36,805 nucleotides of DNA from Alphaproteobacteria bacterium. GTDB lineage: Bacteria; Pseudomonadota; Alphaproteobacteria; 16-39-46. Below are positions 16,222 through 24,570 of the stretch, in pieces. Each line of letters starts with the position of its first letter. The stretch's first letter is position 1. A model generated the notes under the pieces. The model searched no databases. It was not told the DNA's origin and saw only the letters and a program-made list of their open reading frames with translations. The stretch covers positions 1 through 36,805 of the forward strand of contig JAGYKM010000010.1 of assembly GCA_018401675.1 (NCBI GenBank), given 5' to 3'. The position numbers were made by a program, and so were the translations under genes.

Positions 16222-17436
16222 CTAGGGAATGTCTCGGGGCTTCTTAGACTCCCGAAGAAGCTCATTATAGAAGGAATCGTATTCTCTCACACATCGATCC
16301 AAGCCGAAATAGTCCAAAAATCGTTTTTTCCCTTTTTTACCCATAGACAGCCTTAGTGCTTTGTCTTGCATTAATTTCTCAAGCGCCTCTGTTAGAGCTC
16401 TAGGATCGTGGGGCGGGACCAAGAGACCCGTTTCGTTGTGAATAACAGCCTCCCCATTGCCACCTACATCTGTCGCTATAACAGGAAGACCCGCGGACAT
16501 TTTTTCAAGAAGTGCGTTTGAAAAGCCTTCCTCATGAGAAGGCAGAACCCCTATATGAGCCATACTTAAATATGGCGAAGAATCAGAACAGGAGGAAATC
16601 CACCGAAGGTTTTTCTCAATTTTGAGCTTACGAGCTTCTTCTTGAAGATATTTCTTATAGGGTTCTCCTTTCCCAATAAAAACAACCACCCACTTTCTAT
16701 CCGCAGAGGCATTCATGGATCCAAGGGCTTGGAGCAAGTCTAAATGCCCTTTGTAAGGGATAAAATTAGCCACATGCACAATCACTGTGCTTCCAGAACT
16801 AATTCTCAATTCATTTATTTGAGAAGATGAAGGGTGGCTAACGCTTTGAGGCAGACCATTATAAATAAGGTGAATTTTTTCGTCTCTTACGTTTTCATGG
16901 CTGATAAGCTCCTGTCTTATCCTGTCACTATTCACTAAAATGGCCCCGCACCGTTGATGCAAAAACCTCTCTAGTAAAGAAAACCCCCATATTCGTTTTT
17001 GGTAAACCCGTAAAGATCTCCGGCTCATAACCCACGGTCCTGTGGCGCTAGTGAAAAAACTAACTAATCGCCCAAGAACGTAAGAACTTGGAAGAAAAAA
17101 ATGGGTTAAAGTATGAGGATCATCTTTATAGACTTTAGCGAGAATACAGCACATTCTTCCTAGCTTAACTGCACGTCGAATAAACTTAAATCGGCTAGAA
17201 AATGAAGGAACCGTTACTAATTTAATAGTCTCGTGCAAAAATCTACTTTTCAGAAAAACCTTGTCGCTTAAAACTACCAATTGAATAGACCAACCCTGCG
17301 ACGCCAATGCCGGAAGAACATGGCTCAAATGAATTTCGGCACCTCCTACTTCCAAAGTTCCAATAAGCACTCTTAGTTTTTTTTGGTGCGACGGAAAAGG
17401 CTTCTTACTCTTCATTTGTTTATCCCGTTTGTGCAC
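16222..17436 (-). CDS. Glycosyltransferase family 4 (GT-B fold)
   Basis: Transfers a sugar from an activated nucleotide donor, most likely during lipopolysaccharide or exopolysaccharide assembly at the inner membrane. The 404 residues show the GT4 pattern: TLEVGGAEIHL near the N-terminus as acceptor-side loop, HVANFIPYKGH at the start of the donor domain, and the EX7E-type motif EEGFSNALLEKMSAGLPVIATDVGGNGE, cut here as EEGFSNALLEKM and GLPVIATDVGGN. No signal peptide or membrane segment is seen. The start is GTG at 17434-17436 after AGGAGCG; an ATG seven codons further in is possible. Donor and acceptor cannot be inferred. The nearby dehydrogenase/aminotransferase pair suggests a common polysaccharide. 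Confidence 0.9.
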   Translation of the reverse strand: MHKRDKQMKSKKPFPSHQKKLRVLIGTLEVGGAEIHLSHVLPALASQGWSIQLVVLSDKVFLKSRFLHETIKLVTVPSFSSRFKFIRRAVKLGRMCCILAKVYKDDPHTLTHFFLPSSYVLGRLVSFFTSATGPWVMSRRSLRVYQKRIWGFSLLERFLHQRCGAILVNSDRIRQELISHENVRDEKIHLIYNGLPQSVSHPSSSQINELRISSGSTVIVHVANFIPYKGHLDLLQALGSMNASADRKWVVVFIGKGEPYKKYLQEEARKLKIEKNLRWISSCSDSSPYLSMAHIGVLPSHEEGFSNALLEKMSAGLPVIATDVGGNGEAVIHNETGLLVPPHDPRALTEALEKLMQDKALRLSMGKKGKKRFLDYFGLDRCVREYDSFYNELLRESKKPRDIP

Positions 17437-17538
17437 TATTAACGCTCCTGTGATCCTTGGAATTCAAGTTGATTCCCTTATCAAAAAAAGTTACCCTCTC
17501 TTTATGAAAAGTCACCCCAAAGAGAAAGACCTCATTTC

Positions 17539-18105
17539 ATGAAAGAAAATCCACTCACTATCGCTCTTTTAGGAAACCCGATTCTTTCCCAAGTTTCTCT
17601 TCCTGTTTCTGATCCATTTTCAGAATCAGTGCAAGACTTAATTATGAACATGAAGCTCATTCTACACCAATCGGGCGGCATCGGGCTGGCCGCCCCTCAG
17701 GTCCACCATTTGCTCCGCATTTTTATGTATTTTATTCCGAAAGCCACGAATAACCCTAAATATGCATTGACCCCCGAGTACGATCCAGAGGGTGTCCCAC
17801 TGCGCGTACTGATCAATCCTATCATAACGCCGATTGAATCCGACACTCTCACAGCCTGGGAAGGGTGTTTATCCGTCCCAGGGCTCTTGGGAGAAGTACA
17901 GCGACATAAGTCCGTTCGCGTATCCGCCCTCAACGAAGAAGGGAATCCCATTTCCTTCACGGCCCGTGGATTCCATGCACGAGCCTTACAGCACGAAAAC
18001 GATCACCTGGATGGCGTGGTTTTCCCCACGCGCCTCACCCACCCGTCCCGGTTCGGCTATACGGAAGAGATCCTGCCCCAGATGCTTGGTGAGAAGAGCT
18101 CTTAG
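17539..18105 (+). CDS. def: Peptide deformylase
   Basis: Removes the formyl group from the N-terminal Met of new proteins. The 188 residues carry all three family motifs: GIGLAAPQ (47-54), EGCLSVP (108-114, metal ligand Cys110) and QHENDHLDG (His152, Glu153, His156). The length is ordinary, with a somewhat longer loop between motifs 1 and 2. The second half of the gene is visibly richer in G+C than its neighbours, and its last 71 bases overlap the convergent MFS gene. Both suggest a recombinational or transferred origin. It is not linked to fmt, its usual partner, so a second deformylase may exist elsewhere. Confidence 0.93.
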   Translation: MKENPLTIALLGNPILSQVSLPVSDPFSESVQDLIMNMKLILHQSGGIGLAAPQVHHLLRIFMYFIPKATNNPKYALTPEYDPEGVPLRVLINPIITPIESDTLTAWEGCLSVPGLLGEVQRHKSVRVSALNEEGNPISFTARGFHARALQHENDHLDGVVFPTRLTHPSRFGYTEEILPQMLGEKSS

Positions 18106-19393
18106 AGTTATCCTTCGGGAAAAGAAACCCGACCACACCCAAAAAAGTGAGTGATAAAGCCATCAATATTCCAGCAGGAAACAACAGGCCCCATGAAGCT
18201 TGCTCAATCACGTAGATATACAAAATAGGCACCCCGCCACCAAATATGCCCATCCCTAGACTGAAGAAAAAGGAAATCCCTCTATACCGGGTGGCCACTG
18301 GAAATAGATTTTGCATAGCCCCATGTCCAGTTCCAGCAATCGCTGCAGTACATAATCCTAAACAGATTTGACCTAGAATCATTAGAGCCCATATTTTGGA
18401 TAATAAGCATAAAAATATGGGCACAGAAAGAAGTAAAATGCCTAGAGAGATTCTCTGGAAAAACACCCTACCCCGTGACACATCAAGAGCCATTCCCATA
18501 AGAGGACTCCCTATCATAAAGGCAAGCAATCCATATAAATTCATCCCCATAGCTTCCGAAAGACTAAGTCCACAGTATCGGGACAAGTAGAGGCTCAAGA
18601 ATCCAAAAAGAGTATAGGAAAGAGCACCATTAAACCCTCCAAAAGAAAAGGTAATAAGACTGGGCTTCCAATAAAGAGATATTGTCCTTGCCCATTGGCT
18701 CCAAAGAGACTTTCTGGCATCCATTGACTTAGATTGATCTCTGCCTTCACTTTTCTTCAAGGAAGCTTCTTTCTTTCTTAATGCTTCTTGAAAGAGGGGT
18801 GTTTCGGGCAAATTTCGACGAATATAGAAACCTGCAACACTGATAAAGGCCCCGAAGAAGAAAGGAAGCCGCCACGCCCACGACGGCATGTCGTCCATTT
18901 GGGTTATTTTTCCTAGAAAAGTAGCGGTAAAAGCCCCTATAACGCAAGATGCTGTAATAAGACCGCCTATCAACCCAGGACGAGCATTCATATGCTCAAG
19001 AGAAAAGATAGCCGCCCCATTGTATTCCCCTCCTGTACAGAGCCCTTGAAGAAGGCGACATAAAACCACAATAAGAGACGCCCCTATACCCAGAACCTCG
19101 TACCCAGGTAAAAGGCCAATAATCAACGTCGGAAGACCCATCATGAGTACAGAAAAAGACAATGCCTTTTTTCTGCCAAAATGGTCACCTATATATCCAA
19201 AGACCATAGCGCCAAAAGGGCGCATTAAAAAGCCCACCCCAAAAGCACCTAAGCTCATGAGCAAACTCGTTGTTGGATCAGAGGAAGGAAAATAAAGAGC
19301 CGCTATCACCCCAGCAAATACACCATAAAGTGTGAAATCAAAAAATTCTAGAGCATTTCCCACAACACTCGCTAGCACTATCTTCTTTTTCAT
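18035..19393 (-). CDS. MFS transporter, metabolite:H+ symporter (MHS/ProP-like) family
   Basis: Twelve-segment proton symporter of 452 residues. The N-terminus GNALEFFDFTLYGVFAG, cut here as GNALEFFDFTLYG, and the loop RPFGAMVFGYIGDHFGRKKAL, cut here as GYIGDHFGRKKAL, are hallmarks of the MHS family, which moves proline/betaine, citrate, shikimate or dicarboxylates. The substrate is not deducible. The ATG at 19391-19393 follows AGAGGTATTT. The last 23 residues or so (ending SLPYSRTGTGG) are encoded antisense to the end of def and do not look like transporter sequence. The original stop was probably lost, and the frame now runs into the neighbour. In a host-associated bacterium such symporters often import host metabolites. 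Confidence 0.88.
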   Translation of the reverse strand: MKKKIVLASVVGNALEFFDFTLYGVFAGVIAALYFPSSDPTTSLLMSLGAFGVGFLMRPFGAMVFGYIGDHFGRKKALSFSVLMMGLPTLIIGLLPGYEVLGIGASLIVVLCRLLQGLCTGGEYNGAAIFSLEHMNARPGLIGGLITASCVIGAFTATFLGKITQMDDMPSWAWRLPFFFGAFISVAGFYIRRNLPETPLFQEALRKKEASLKKSEGRDQSKSMDARKSLWSQWARTISLYWKPSLITFSFGGFNGALSYTLFGFLSLYLSRYCGLSLSEAMGMNLYGLLAFMIGSPLMGMALDVSRGRVFFQRISLGILLLSVPIFLCLLSKIWALMILGQICLGLCTAAIAGTGHGAMQNLFPVATRYRGISFFFSLGMGIFGGGVPILYIYVIEQASWGLLFPAGILMALSLTFLGVVGFLFPKDNSKSSSHQASGAGSLPYSRTGTGG

Positions 19394-19705
19394 AAATACC
19401 TCTACTTATAATTATGTTTTCGAATTATTATCATTATTTAATGAACGCCCGTTTCTCTTTCTTCACACATTCTTCATAGGAATGCAATATACGTTAGGTA
19501 AAAAATATCCCACATTTATATTTAGGATCCCACTCTACGAGCGATCCTTCCTTCTACCTCATCCCTTCTTTTCTATTAACTAGGCTTTCTCGCACCGATT
19601 TACCTTTTAGCTTGCTCCGTCAAAAGACAAATTGACTCTTCTCACTAAAAAAGGGGAGCCCGAAGGCTCCCCTTTTTTACTAAATCCAGTAGAGAGCTAA
19701 GCCAT
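19394..19705. other. Intergenic region of 312 bases with one strong terminator
   Basis: Lies upstream of the MHS transporter gene and downstream of the lipase. It holds the perfect hairpin at 19647-19678. The MHS side is A+T-rich, with a TATAAG that could be a -10 element close to the start codon. No gene is seen. Confidence 0.5.
19647..19678. terminator. Strong bidirectional terminator downstream of the lipase gene
   Basis: Fourteen-base perfect stem AAAAAAGGGGAGCC / GGCTCCCCTTTTTT with a four-base CGAA loop. It works in either direction. Its position 28 bases past the stop of the minus-strand lipase part makes it the end of that transcript. Confidence 0.92.
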
Positions 19706-20707
19706 TTAACTCCATAGCCAGGAGCTCACTTGCTTAAGACCTTTAGCTAACGCTACGCCTATTTGAGCACTGGCTTTAACGGCTTTTTTAAGAACACACA
19801 CAGTACCTTTTGCCAATTCGGTAGCAGCAATAGTGGTTCTCTTCAAGAACGGAAGAGAAGCTCTAGTAGCTCCTTTAGTAGTTTCCCAAGTCAGATTAGC
19901 TGCTGCTTTTACTATACCCGGCACCACAATAGAGGCGACTTCAAAAGAGTTTTGAGCACTTTGGGTCCGTTGATAAACATCAGAAAAGTTAGCATAAGCA
20001 GCTCTAGATCCTGCACTCACACCCTGCAGCAGAGGAACTGAGGCTTCCGCAATACCCGCTGTTACTTGCAAGGACGCCGTCCCTAGGGTGGCACAAATAT
20101 CCACAGCACCAGAAACAACTGTTAAAGCAGCGCCACCTATACCACCTTCATAGAAAGCACGTAAAGGACCCTGGCGCTCAGCTCCCCTGACCAAAAGTTC
20201 GTCAATATTATCACCATTTCCTATAGCCTCAGGACTAAAGCGGGTTGTTGGGCCACTATCGTTGTCGTGAAAAGACTGACCATAATGAAGAGGTGCCAAG
20301 GGCGCTTTAAAATGCCCGAAATGACCCGCGCGGCCAATTGCCGCCGGAGCTGTATCTAGAGCTAAGAACCCTACACCGCGAAGCCCTGTAAAGCTAGCAA
20401 GAGAGCCCTCTTGAACAACTGGCTTGAATTGTGGAATCTTAGAAATCAAATGATTTCCACCCAGGGCTTGAACAACACTCAGCAGAGCACTTTTAAAAGG
20501 ACTCTCTACTGAATCCTGAATCACAGGGACTGGATCCCCATCCACGTTCTGTCGAATAATATTCCGCTTGCCCACTATCTCGTCCACAATCCAGTGGGAT
20601 GACTGAGCGACCGCTCTCGGAGAAGAAAGGAGGATGGTTTTAACCCGATTCATCACAGGGTTAATAGGAATACTCTGATTCAGTACTTTATATTCATTCG
20701 CCAGCAA
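19706..20707 (-). CDS. C-terminal part of a split class 3 lipase (Ala-rich extension)
   Basis: A 333-codon frame with no good start of its own (TTG at 20705-20707, no ribosome-binding site), following the lipase frame with a 14-base overlap. Its first 50 residues continue the lipase fold in the right order: VKTILLSSPRAV (family FGSPRVG), then DEIVGKRNIIRQNVDGDPVPVI, cut here as RNIIRQNVDGDPVPVI, holding the acid Asp of the triad. The catalytic His is not certain; HYGQSFH is a candidate. The remaining 230 residues or so are rich in Ala, Gly, Val and Ser, probably helical, and match nothing I recognise. I read this as the second half of one secreted lipase of about 630 residues, displaced by a +1 frame change. 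Confidence 0.75.
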   Translation of the reverse strand: MLANEYKVLNQSIPINPVMNRVKTILLSSPRAVAQSSHWIVDEIVGKRNIIRQNVDGDPVPVIQDSVESPFKSALLSVVQALGGNHLISKIPQFKPVVQEGSLASFTGLRGVGFLALDTAPAAIGRAGHFGHFKAPLAPLHYGQSFHDNDSGPTTRFSPEAIGNGDNIDELLVRGAERQGPLRAFYEGGIGGAALTVVSGAVDICATLGTASLQVTAGIAEASVPLLQGVSAGSRAAYANFSDVYQRTQSAQNSFEVASIVVPGIVKAAANLTWETTKGATRASLPFLKRTTIAATELAKGTVCVLKKAVKASAQIGVALAKGLKQVSSWLWS

Positions 20708-21590
20708 TAACTATGGACAAAATAGCGCCCACACCAGCCCCTTGACTATGTCCAGAAACAAATACGTTCGCATCTTCACCAGCAATAGGCATTAGGCGAT
20801 CCATGGCAGCTTTCATACTATCTTGAAAGCTGGCCAGCATATGGCCGAATCCTCTATGGATTAGAGGGTCATTTTCAATCGCCAACCCAACTTCATTGGC
20901 ATGAACCAACTGTCCTGTAAAATTGACTTCCCAATCTTTACTATCTTTAGACCCACAGGGGATAACTACTAACTTTCCGTCACGAGCTGCCACAATACCA
21001 CTTAGATCATCTCTTGATCCATGAGTGCCTTCTTCGGCGTAACCAGTTTTTCCAAAGAATGGAGCTACGGTCCACCCTCTAGTGGCCAAATCTGCATTCA
21101 GGGAAGAAATTCGGCGGTCACTGGCGGATTTTTTTCTTTTTATCCTCTCGAGCTCGGCTCTTTCGGAAGAGGATAAACCAGAAGTATTCTCACTTAGAGC
21201 AAGCCCAAATCCAAAGCTCTTTGACATCTCATAACAAAGATCGACCAGTCCCAGAAGCCCCTGGTTCAATGCAGCTCCATAAACCGGGTTTGCTTTCCCA
21301 TCTTCTAATACCAACGGATTAGTAAGCATTGCCTGGGTATAGGTAGTGGAATCGCATGAAATGGATGTTAACTCAGGATCCTCAGCATCTTCCTCAGCCT
21401 CAAAGGCATCAAAAAAGTTGACAGGACCCACAGGCTTAGTCCTAGAAGCCCTAGGAAAGAAATCTGAAACTTCATCCGTTCTAATAGGTTGGGTATCCAT
21501 AGGATGGCGTGCTTCAACCAAGCCACAAACAATCAGGCAAGTAGATAAAGCCGCGCCCATTAGACACTTGGTTTTTAATGATGACTTCAT
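20694..21590 (-). CDS. Secreted class 3 lipase/esterase, N-terminal part
   Basis: Alpha/beta-hydrolase of the lipase_3 type. It has a signal peptide at the N-terminus (MKSSLKTK, then a hydrophobic stretch to about GLVEA) and an acidic linker. A hydrolase core follows, with RDGKLVVIPCGSKDSKDW, LIHRGFGHML and the nucleophile elbow VFVSGHSQGAGVG, whose Ser is catalytic. The frame stops at TGA (20694-20696) six residues after LSIVI, just where the fold should continue; the continuation lies in the next frame. The start ATG at 21588-21590 follows AGGAGACCGAAAT, so the longer frame reaching 21644 is unlikely. Export plus a lipase fold suggests action on host or phagosomal lipids, which is inference. 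Confidence 0.8.
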   Translation of the reverse strand: MKSSLKTKCLMGAALSTCLIVCGLVEARHPMDTQPIRTDEVSDFFPRASRTKPVGPVNFFDAFEAEEDAEDPELTSISCDSTTYTQAMLTNPLVLEDGKANPVYGAALNQGLLGLVDLCYEMSKSFGFGLALSENTSGLSSSERAELERIKRKKSASDRRISSLNADLATRGWTVAPFFGKTGYAEEGTHGSRDDLSGIVAARDGKLVVIPCGSKDSKDWEVNFTGQLVHANEVGLAIENDPLIHRGFGHMLASFQDSMKAAMDRLMPIAGEDANVFVSGHSQGAGVGAILSIVIAGE

Positions 21591-21911
21591 ATTTCGGTCT
21601 CCTGAAAATACATAAAACAATAAAAATACATAAAACGCCGGCACTTAAAAATTGACTTGAACCTAAAAAATGCTACATGGCTCATGGGCGCCAATTTAAT
21701 ACTGAATCTGCCCTCTGTCAAGCCAAATCCACATTCTGCCCCATGACCATACTCTGTGCGCTCACTACTACAACCATCAAAAACTTGGTCCCCTCCATAT
21801 AAGGGTCCTTAGCCACGAAATGCGCAAAAAGAATTTGCATCTCTCATCTAAATATGCGAAACTGTAACTGTAATTTTTTCATTTTAGCCCAGTGCATCAA
21901 GGGATCTTGTC
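21591..21911. other. Divergent intergenic region, lipase and sensor genes
   Basis: 321 bases between divergent genes. Next to the lipase start lie two 14-base direct repeats (21605-21636). The rest is unremarkable, with an ACTGTA pair at about 21862-21873 before the sensor gene. No ORF is seen. Confidence 0.45.
21605..21636. repeat. Two 14-bp direct repeats in the lipase leader
   Basis: AAAATACATAAAAC occurs at 21605-21618 and again at 21623-21636, a period of 18 bases, directly upstream of the lipase ribosome-binding site. It may be a regulator-binding pair or an 18-base tandem duplication. Confidence 0.7.
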
Positions 21912-22442
21912 ATGAGCCTCTCTCCTAAAGAAATGCCTGAGTTCTCGATTCTCAGCCAAGAAGAGACATTCGCCGCGGAGTTGGAGATACTACATACCAT
22001 GGGCGTTGATTATATATCATTTGGGAAGATTTTTGCAAAAGGTGAAATATATAGTTTTTTCTCAAATCCCAAGTGGGCCAAGTTTTACAGAGAGAATAGG
22101 CTTTTTCTCCAAGATCCGTGTTTACACTCTTTGTATAAAACCGTTAATATCCTTGCTTCTTGGAGACATTTCAGCGAGGATTCTCCAGTGATGCAGAAAC
22201 GTCGCGAGATTTGCCAAATTTATGATGGACTGAGCCTCTATGATCGAAGAGATCCTCACTCGAGTATTATCATGGGCATAGGGTCTTCTGATCCGCAAGC
22301 TATAACCAGCATTCTTGACTCTCCTAAGGCTCTGAGCACCCTATTTTACCTCAAAAAAGAGGTTTCAAGAAAGCTTTCAAGCCCAAGATTTTGCGCTAAA
22401 GCAATACATTTTTATGCACACCGCCCATTCTCTCACCACTAA
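21912..22442 (+). CDS. LuxR-type autoinducer-binding-like sensor domain without HTH
   Basis: 176 residues resembling the N-terminal sensor domain of LuxR-family regulators: MGVDYISFGKIFAKGE, SNPKWAKFYRENRLFLQDP, cut here as SNPKWAKFYREN, then ASWRHFSEDSP and ICQIYDGLSLYDRRDPHSS, cut here as IYDGLSLYDRRDP. The spacing of the aromatic residues, the DP and the late hydrophobic segment GIGSSD fit the fold. No helix-turn-helix follows in this frame or, up to 22503, in the alternative frame reached through the A6 run at 22353-22358. The ATG at 21912 follows AAGGGATCTTGTC. It may be a stand-alone ligand-binding protein or a truncated regulator. Family assignment is by pattern only. Confidence 0.55.
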   Translation: MSLSPKEMPEFSILSQEETFAAELEILHTMGVDYISFGKIFAKGEIYSFFSNPKWAKFYRENRLFLQDPCLHSLYKTVNILASWRHFSEDSPVMQKRREICQIYDGLSLYDRRDPHSSIIMGIGSSDPQAITSILDSPKALSTLFYLKKEVSRKLSSPRFCAKAIHFYAHRPFSHH

Positions 22443-22897
22443 GGGTAAGGAGACCCAGTTCCCTAAGAAGGAAACTTGTCCAACAAAATGTAGGATGAAG
22501 TAAAGTTTTGTCTCTCCCTACCCCTCAGGGTAGAATTTTGATGGTTTCATTCAAAAAAAACCCGATTTCTTGGCATTAAATGAGGAAATAAGATCACTCC
22601 TATTTCCTGCTGAGAAAAGACTTACTTATTTTTAGTAGGAAGATATGCTTAGATGGCTCCTACAAGTAGTCAGGCATTCTTGCGTAAACTACACCTATAA
22701 TCTCACCCCAAGCAGCCTGTTTTCGCAATCCGACTAATAATAACTCTTTAGCGATACTTTCTAAGCTTGAAGCGGCTACTTTAACAAGATTACAACATAT
22801 GGAGTGGCAAGACTCTACTTAGCTATATAAATCAAATATTCTCCCCACCGTCGAGAAAGCAGAGTACTCAATCCAGGTCTGGTCTTAGCCTCTACTT
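22443..22897. other. 455 bases without an intact gene; possible gene remnant
   Basis: Holds the small hairpin at 22518-22533. On the minus strand (22660-22782) there is a 40-codon open stretch reading KVAASSLESIAKELLLVGLR and onward to MPDYL and a stop. It looks protein-like, but a stop closes it upstream and it has no start. No terminator for the ribosomal cluster is visible after rplQ. Confidence 0.4.
22518..22540 (+). terminator. Weak terminator after the sensor gene
   Basis: CTACCC / GGGTAG stem with loop CTCA, followed by AATTTT on the plus strand. The short stem and short T-tract make it tentative. Confidence 0.35.
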
Positions 22898-23314
22898 TTA
22901 CTCAGCTTCACTTTCGTCGCTTAAAATAGGTCCAGAATCCTTACCCTTCGCCTGAACATCTCTATCCACAAATTCAATAATGGCCACTGGGGCATTATCT
23001 CCATACCGAAACCCTGCTTTCACTATGCGTGTATACCCGCCCGGGCGGTTTAGATAACGCGGACCCAAGACATTAAAAAGCTTCTGGACTAATGCACGAT
23101 CTCCTAAGGCGCTTATAGCTTGCCGACGGGCAGCTAAATCACCCTTTCGACTGACTGTAATAAGTTTTTCTACAATAGGTCGTAGATCCTTAGCTTTTGG
23201 CAGGGTCGTTGTAATTTGCTCATGCTTAATAAGGGCCTGGGCAAGGGACTTAAATAAGGCCTTCCTCTGGGATGAAGGTCTATTAAATTTCCTGTGCGCT
23301 AATCCGTGTCTCAT
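22898..23314 (-). CDS. rplQ: 50S ribosomal protein L17
   Basis: Last gene of the S10-spc-alpha cluster. 138 residues beginning [20 protein letters not shown], the invariant L17 N-terminus. The core [21 protein letters not shown], cut here as [14 protein letters not shown], is followed by an acidic tail (DESEAE). L17 lies near the exit tunnel of the large subunit. It follows rpoA after 110 bases. The tail is a little longer than the E. coli protein. ATG at 23312-23314 with AGGAGAAGAAA ahead. Confidence 0.97.
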   Translation of the reverse strand: MRHGLAHRKFNRPSSQRKALFKSLAQALIKHEQITTTLPKAKDLRPIVEKLITVSRKGDLAARRQAISALGDRALVQKLFNVLGPRYLNRPGGYTRIVKAGFRYGDNAPVAIIEFVDRDVQAKGKDSGPILSDESEAE

Positions 23315-23424
23315 TTTCTTCTCCTATAATCCCAAAAACTAAGCCTAATATTTTCAAGTATCTTTGCCTTAAAAATAGTTAGCTAGGCTTCTACAATCCT
23401 TTCGATTCAGTCAATAACCAACCG

Positions 23425-24444
23425 TTAAAAAGGATCTTCGAGTTTTTTAGCTAAATCTTCTATATTCTCAGGCGGCCAATCAGCAATCTCCATCCCTAAG
23501 TGGAGAGCCATCGTATCTAAAACCGCTCTGATTTCATTCAATGATTTTCTACCAAAGTTAGGCGTCTTAAGAAGGTCTTGTTCACTTCTTTGGACGAGAT
23601 CTCCAATATATACAATGTTTTCATTCTTCAAACAGTTGGCTGAACGAACGGATAACTCCAACTCGTCAACCCGCCGAAGCAGACTTTTCAGAACGCCGTT
23701 CTCCACTCCAGCTTCCTTTTCATAAATCTTTTCTTCTGGCTCTTCAAAGTTAATGAAGGGCTGCGCTTGATCTTGAAGTACCCGCGCTGCAAAGGCTACC
23801 GCATCTTCTGGCCGAACAGCACCATTAGTGGACAAATGCATGATCAACTTATCATAGTTGGTCATTTGACCAACTCGAGTATGCTCAACCTTATAAGAAA
23901 CTTGACTGACAGGACTAAATAATGAATCGATGGGAATCAAACCAATTGGCGAATCATCATTCCTATTCTGAGCCGCAGAAACATATCCGCGACCTAACTC
24001 CACAGTAAGGTCCATAGTTAGTTTTGCCCCTTTATCAAGAGTGCAAATTACAAGGTCCTTGTTGAGTATTTCAATCTCTGGACCGGTTTCAATCATAGAA
24101 GCAGTAACAACCACTGGTCCTTCCGCTCGAATACGCATCTTCCTCGGCCCCTCTTCAAATAGCTTCAAAGATAAGGTTTTAATATTAAGGATTATATCCG
24201 TTAGATCCTCAAGCACGCCTGGGATGGTAGAAAATTCGTGAACCACCCCCTCCACTTGAATTGAAGTTACGGCTGCACCTTGCAAAGAAGAAAGTAGAAT
24301 ACGCCGGAGCGCATTTCCCATGGTAATTCCAAAACCAGGCTCAAGCGGCTCAGCTACTAGGATAGCATCTCTCGCAGGGTTCGCGCCCGGACGAACATCG
24401 ATTTTTGTTGGCTTAATTAATGACTGCCAGTTCTTCTGTATCAC
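23425..24444 (-). CDS. rpoA: RNA polymerase subunit alpha
   Basis: 339 residues. The N-terminal dimerisation domain has [20 protein letters not shown], cut here as [16 protein letters not shown], which nucleates core assembly. The hinge around 235-250 is acidic. The C-terminal domain (about 255-325) with [20 protein letters not shown], cut here as [15 protein letters not shown], and [10 protein letters not shown] contacts UP elements and activators. The tail [20 protein letters not shown], cut here as [14 protein letters not shown], is characteristic of alphaproteobacteria and is the clearest lineage hint in the window. Position between rpsK and rplQ is canonical. All expected parts are present. 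Confidence 0.98.
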   Translation of the reverse strand: MIQKNWQSLIKPTKIDVRPGANPARDAILVAEPLEPGFGITMGNALRRILLSSLQGAAVTSIQVEGVVHEFSTIPGVLEDLTDIILNIKTLSLKLFEEGPRKMRIRAEGPVVVTASMIETGPEIEILNKDLVICTLDKGAKLTMDLTVELGRGYVSAAQNRNDDSPIGLIPIDSLFSPVSQVSYKVEHTRVGQMTNYDKLIMHLSTNGAVRPEDAVAFAARVLQDQAQPFINFEEPEEKIYEKEAGVENGVLKSLLRRVDELELSVRSANCLKNENIVYIGDLVQRSEQDLLKTPNFGRKSLNEIRAVLDTMALHLGMEIADWPPENIEDLAKKLEDPF

Positions 24445-24570
24445 TGTTCTAGCCTCTTCGTATTCCTTGATTTAAAATCATCCACATCAAACCAGTTGAC
24501 GGAATTCTCTTGCACGTTCTCGGATCAGCCGTACACACTGAAAATCTCGAGTGCGACTCAATTAGTGCAC

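Noticed and set aside
20694-20707. prfB-like programmed frameshift in the lipase as a firm call
   Set aside because: The geometry fits a skipped T at GAA TGA, but there is no internal Shine-Dalgarno and the codon before the stop is not a known shifty one. Kept only as a finding.
21591-21644. Longer lipase start at 21644
   Set aside because: It would put a hydrophobic lead before the true signal peptide, and the ATG at 21588-21590 has a strong ribosome-binding site.
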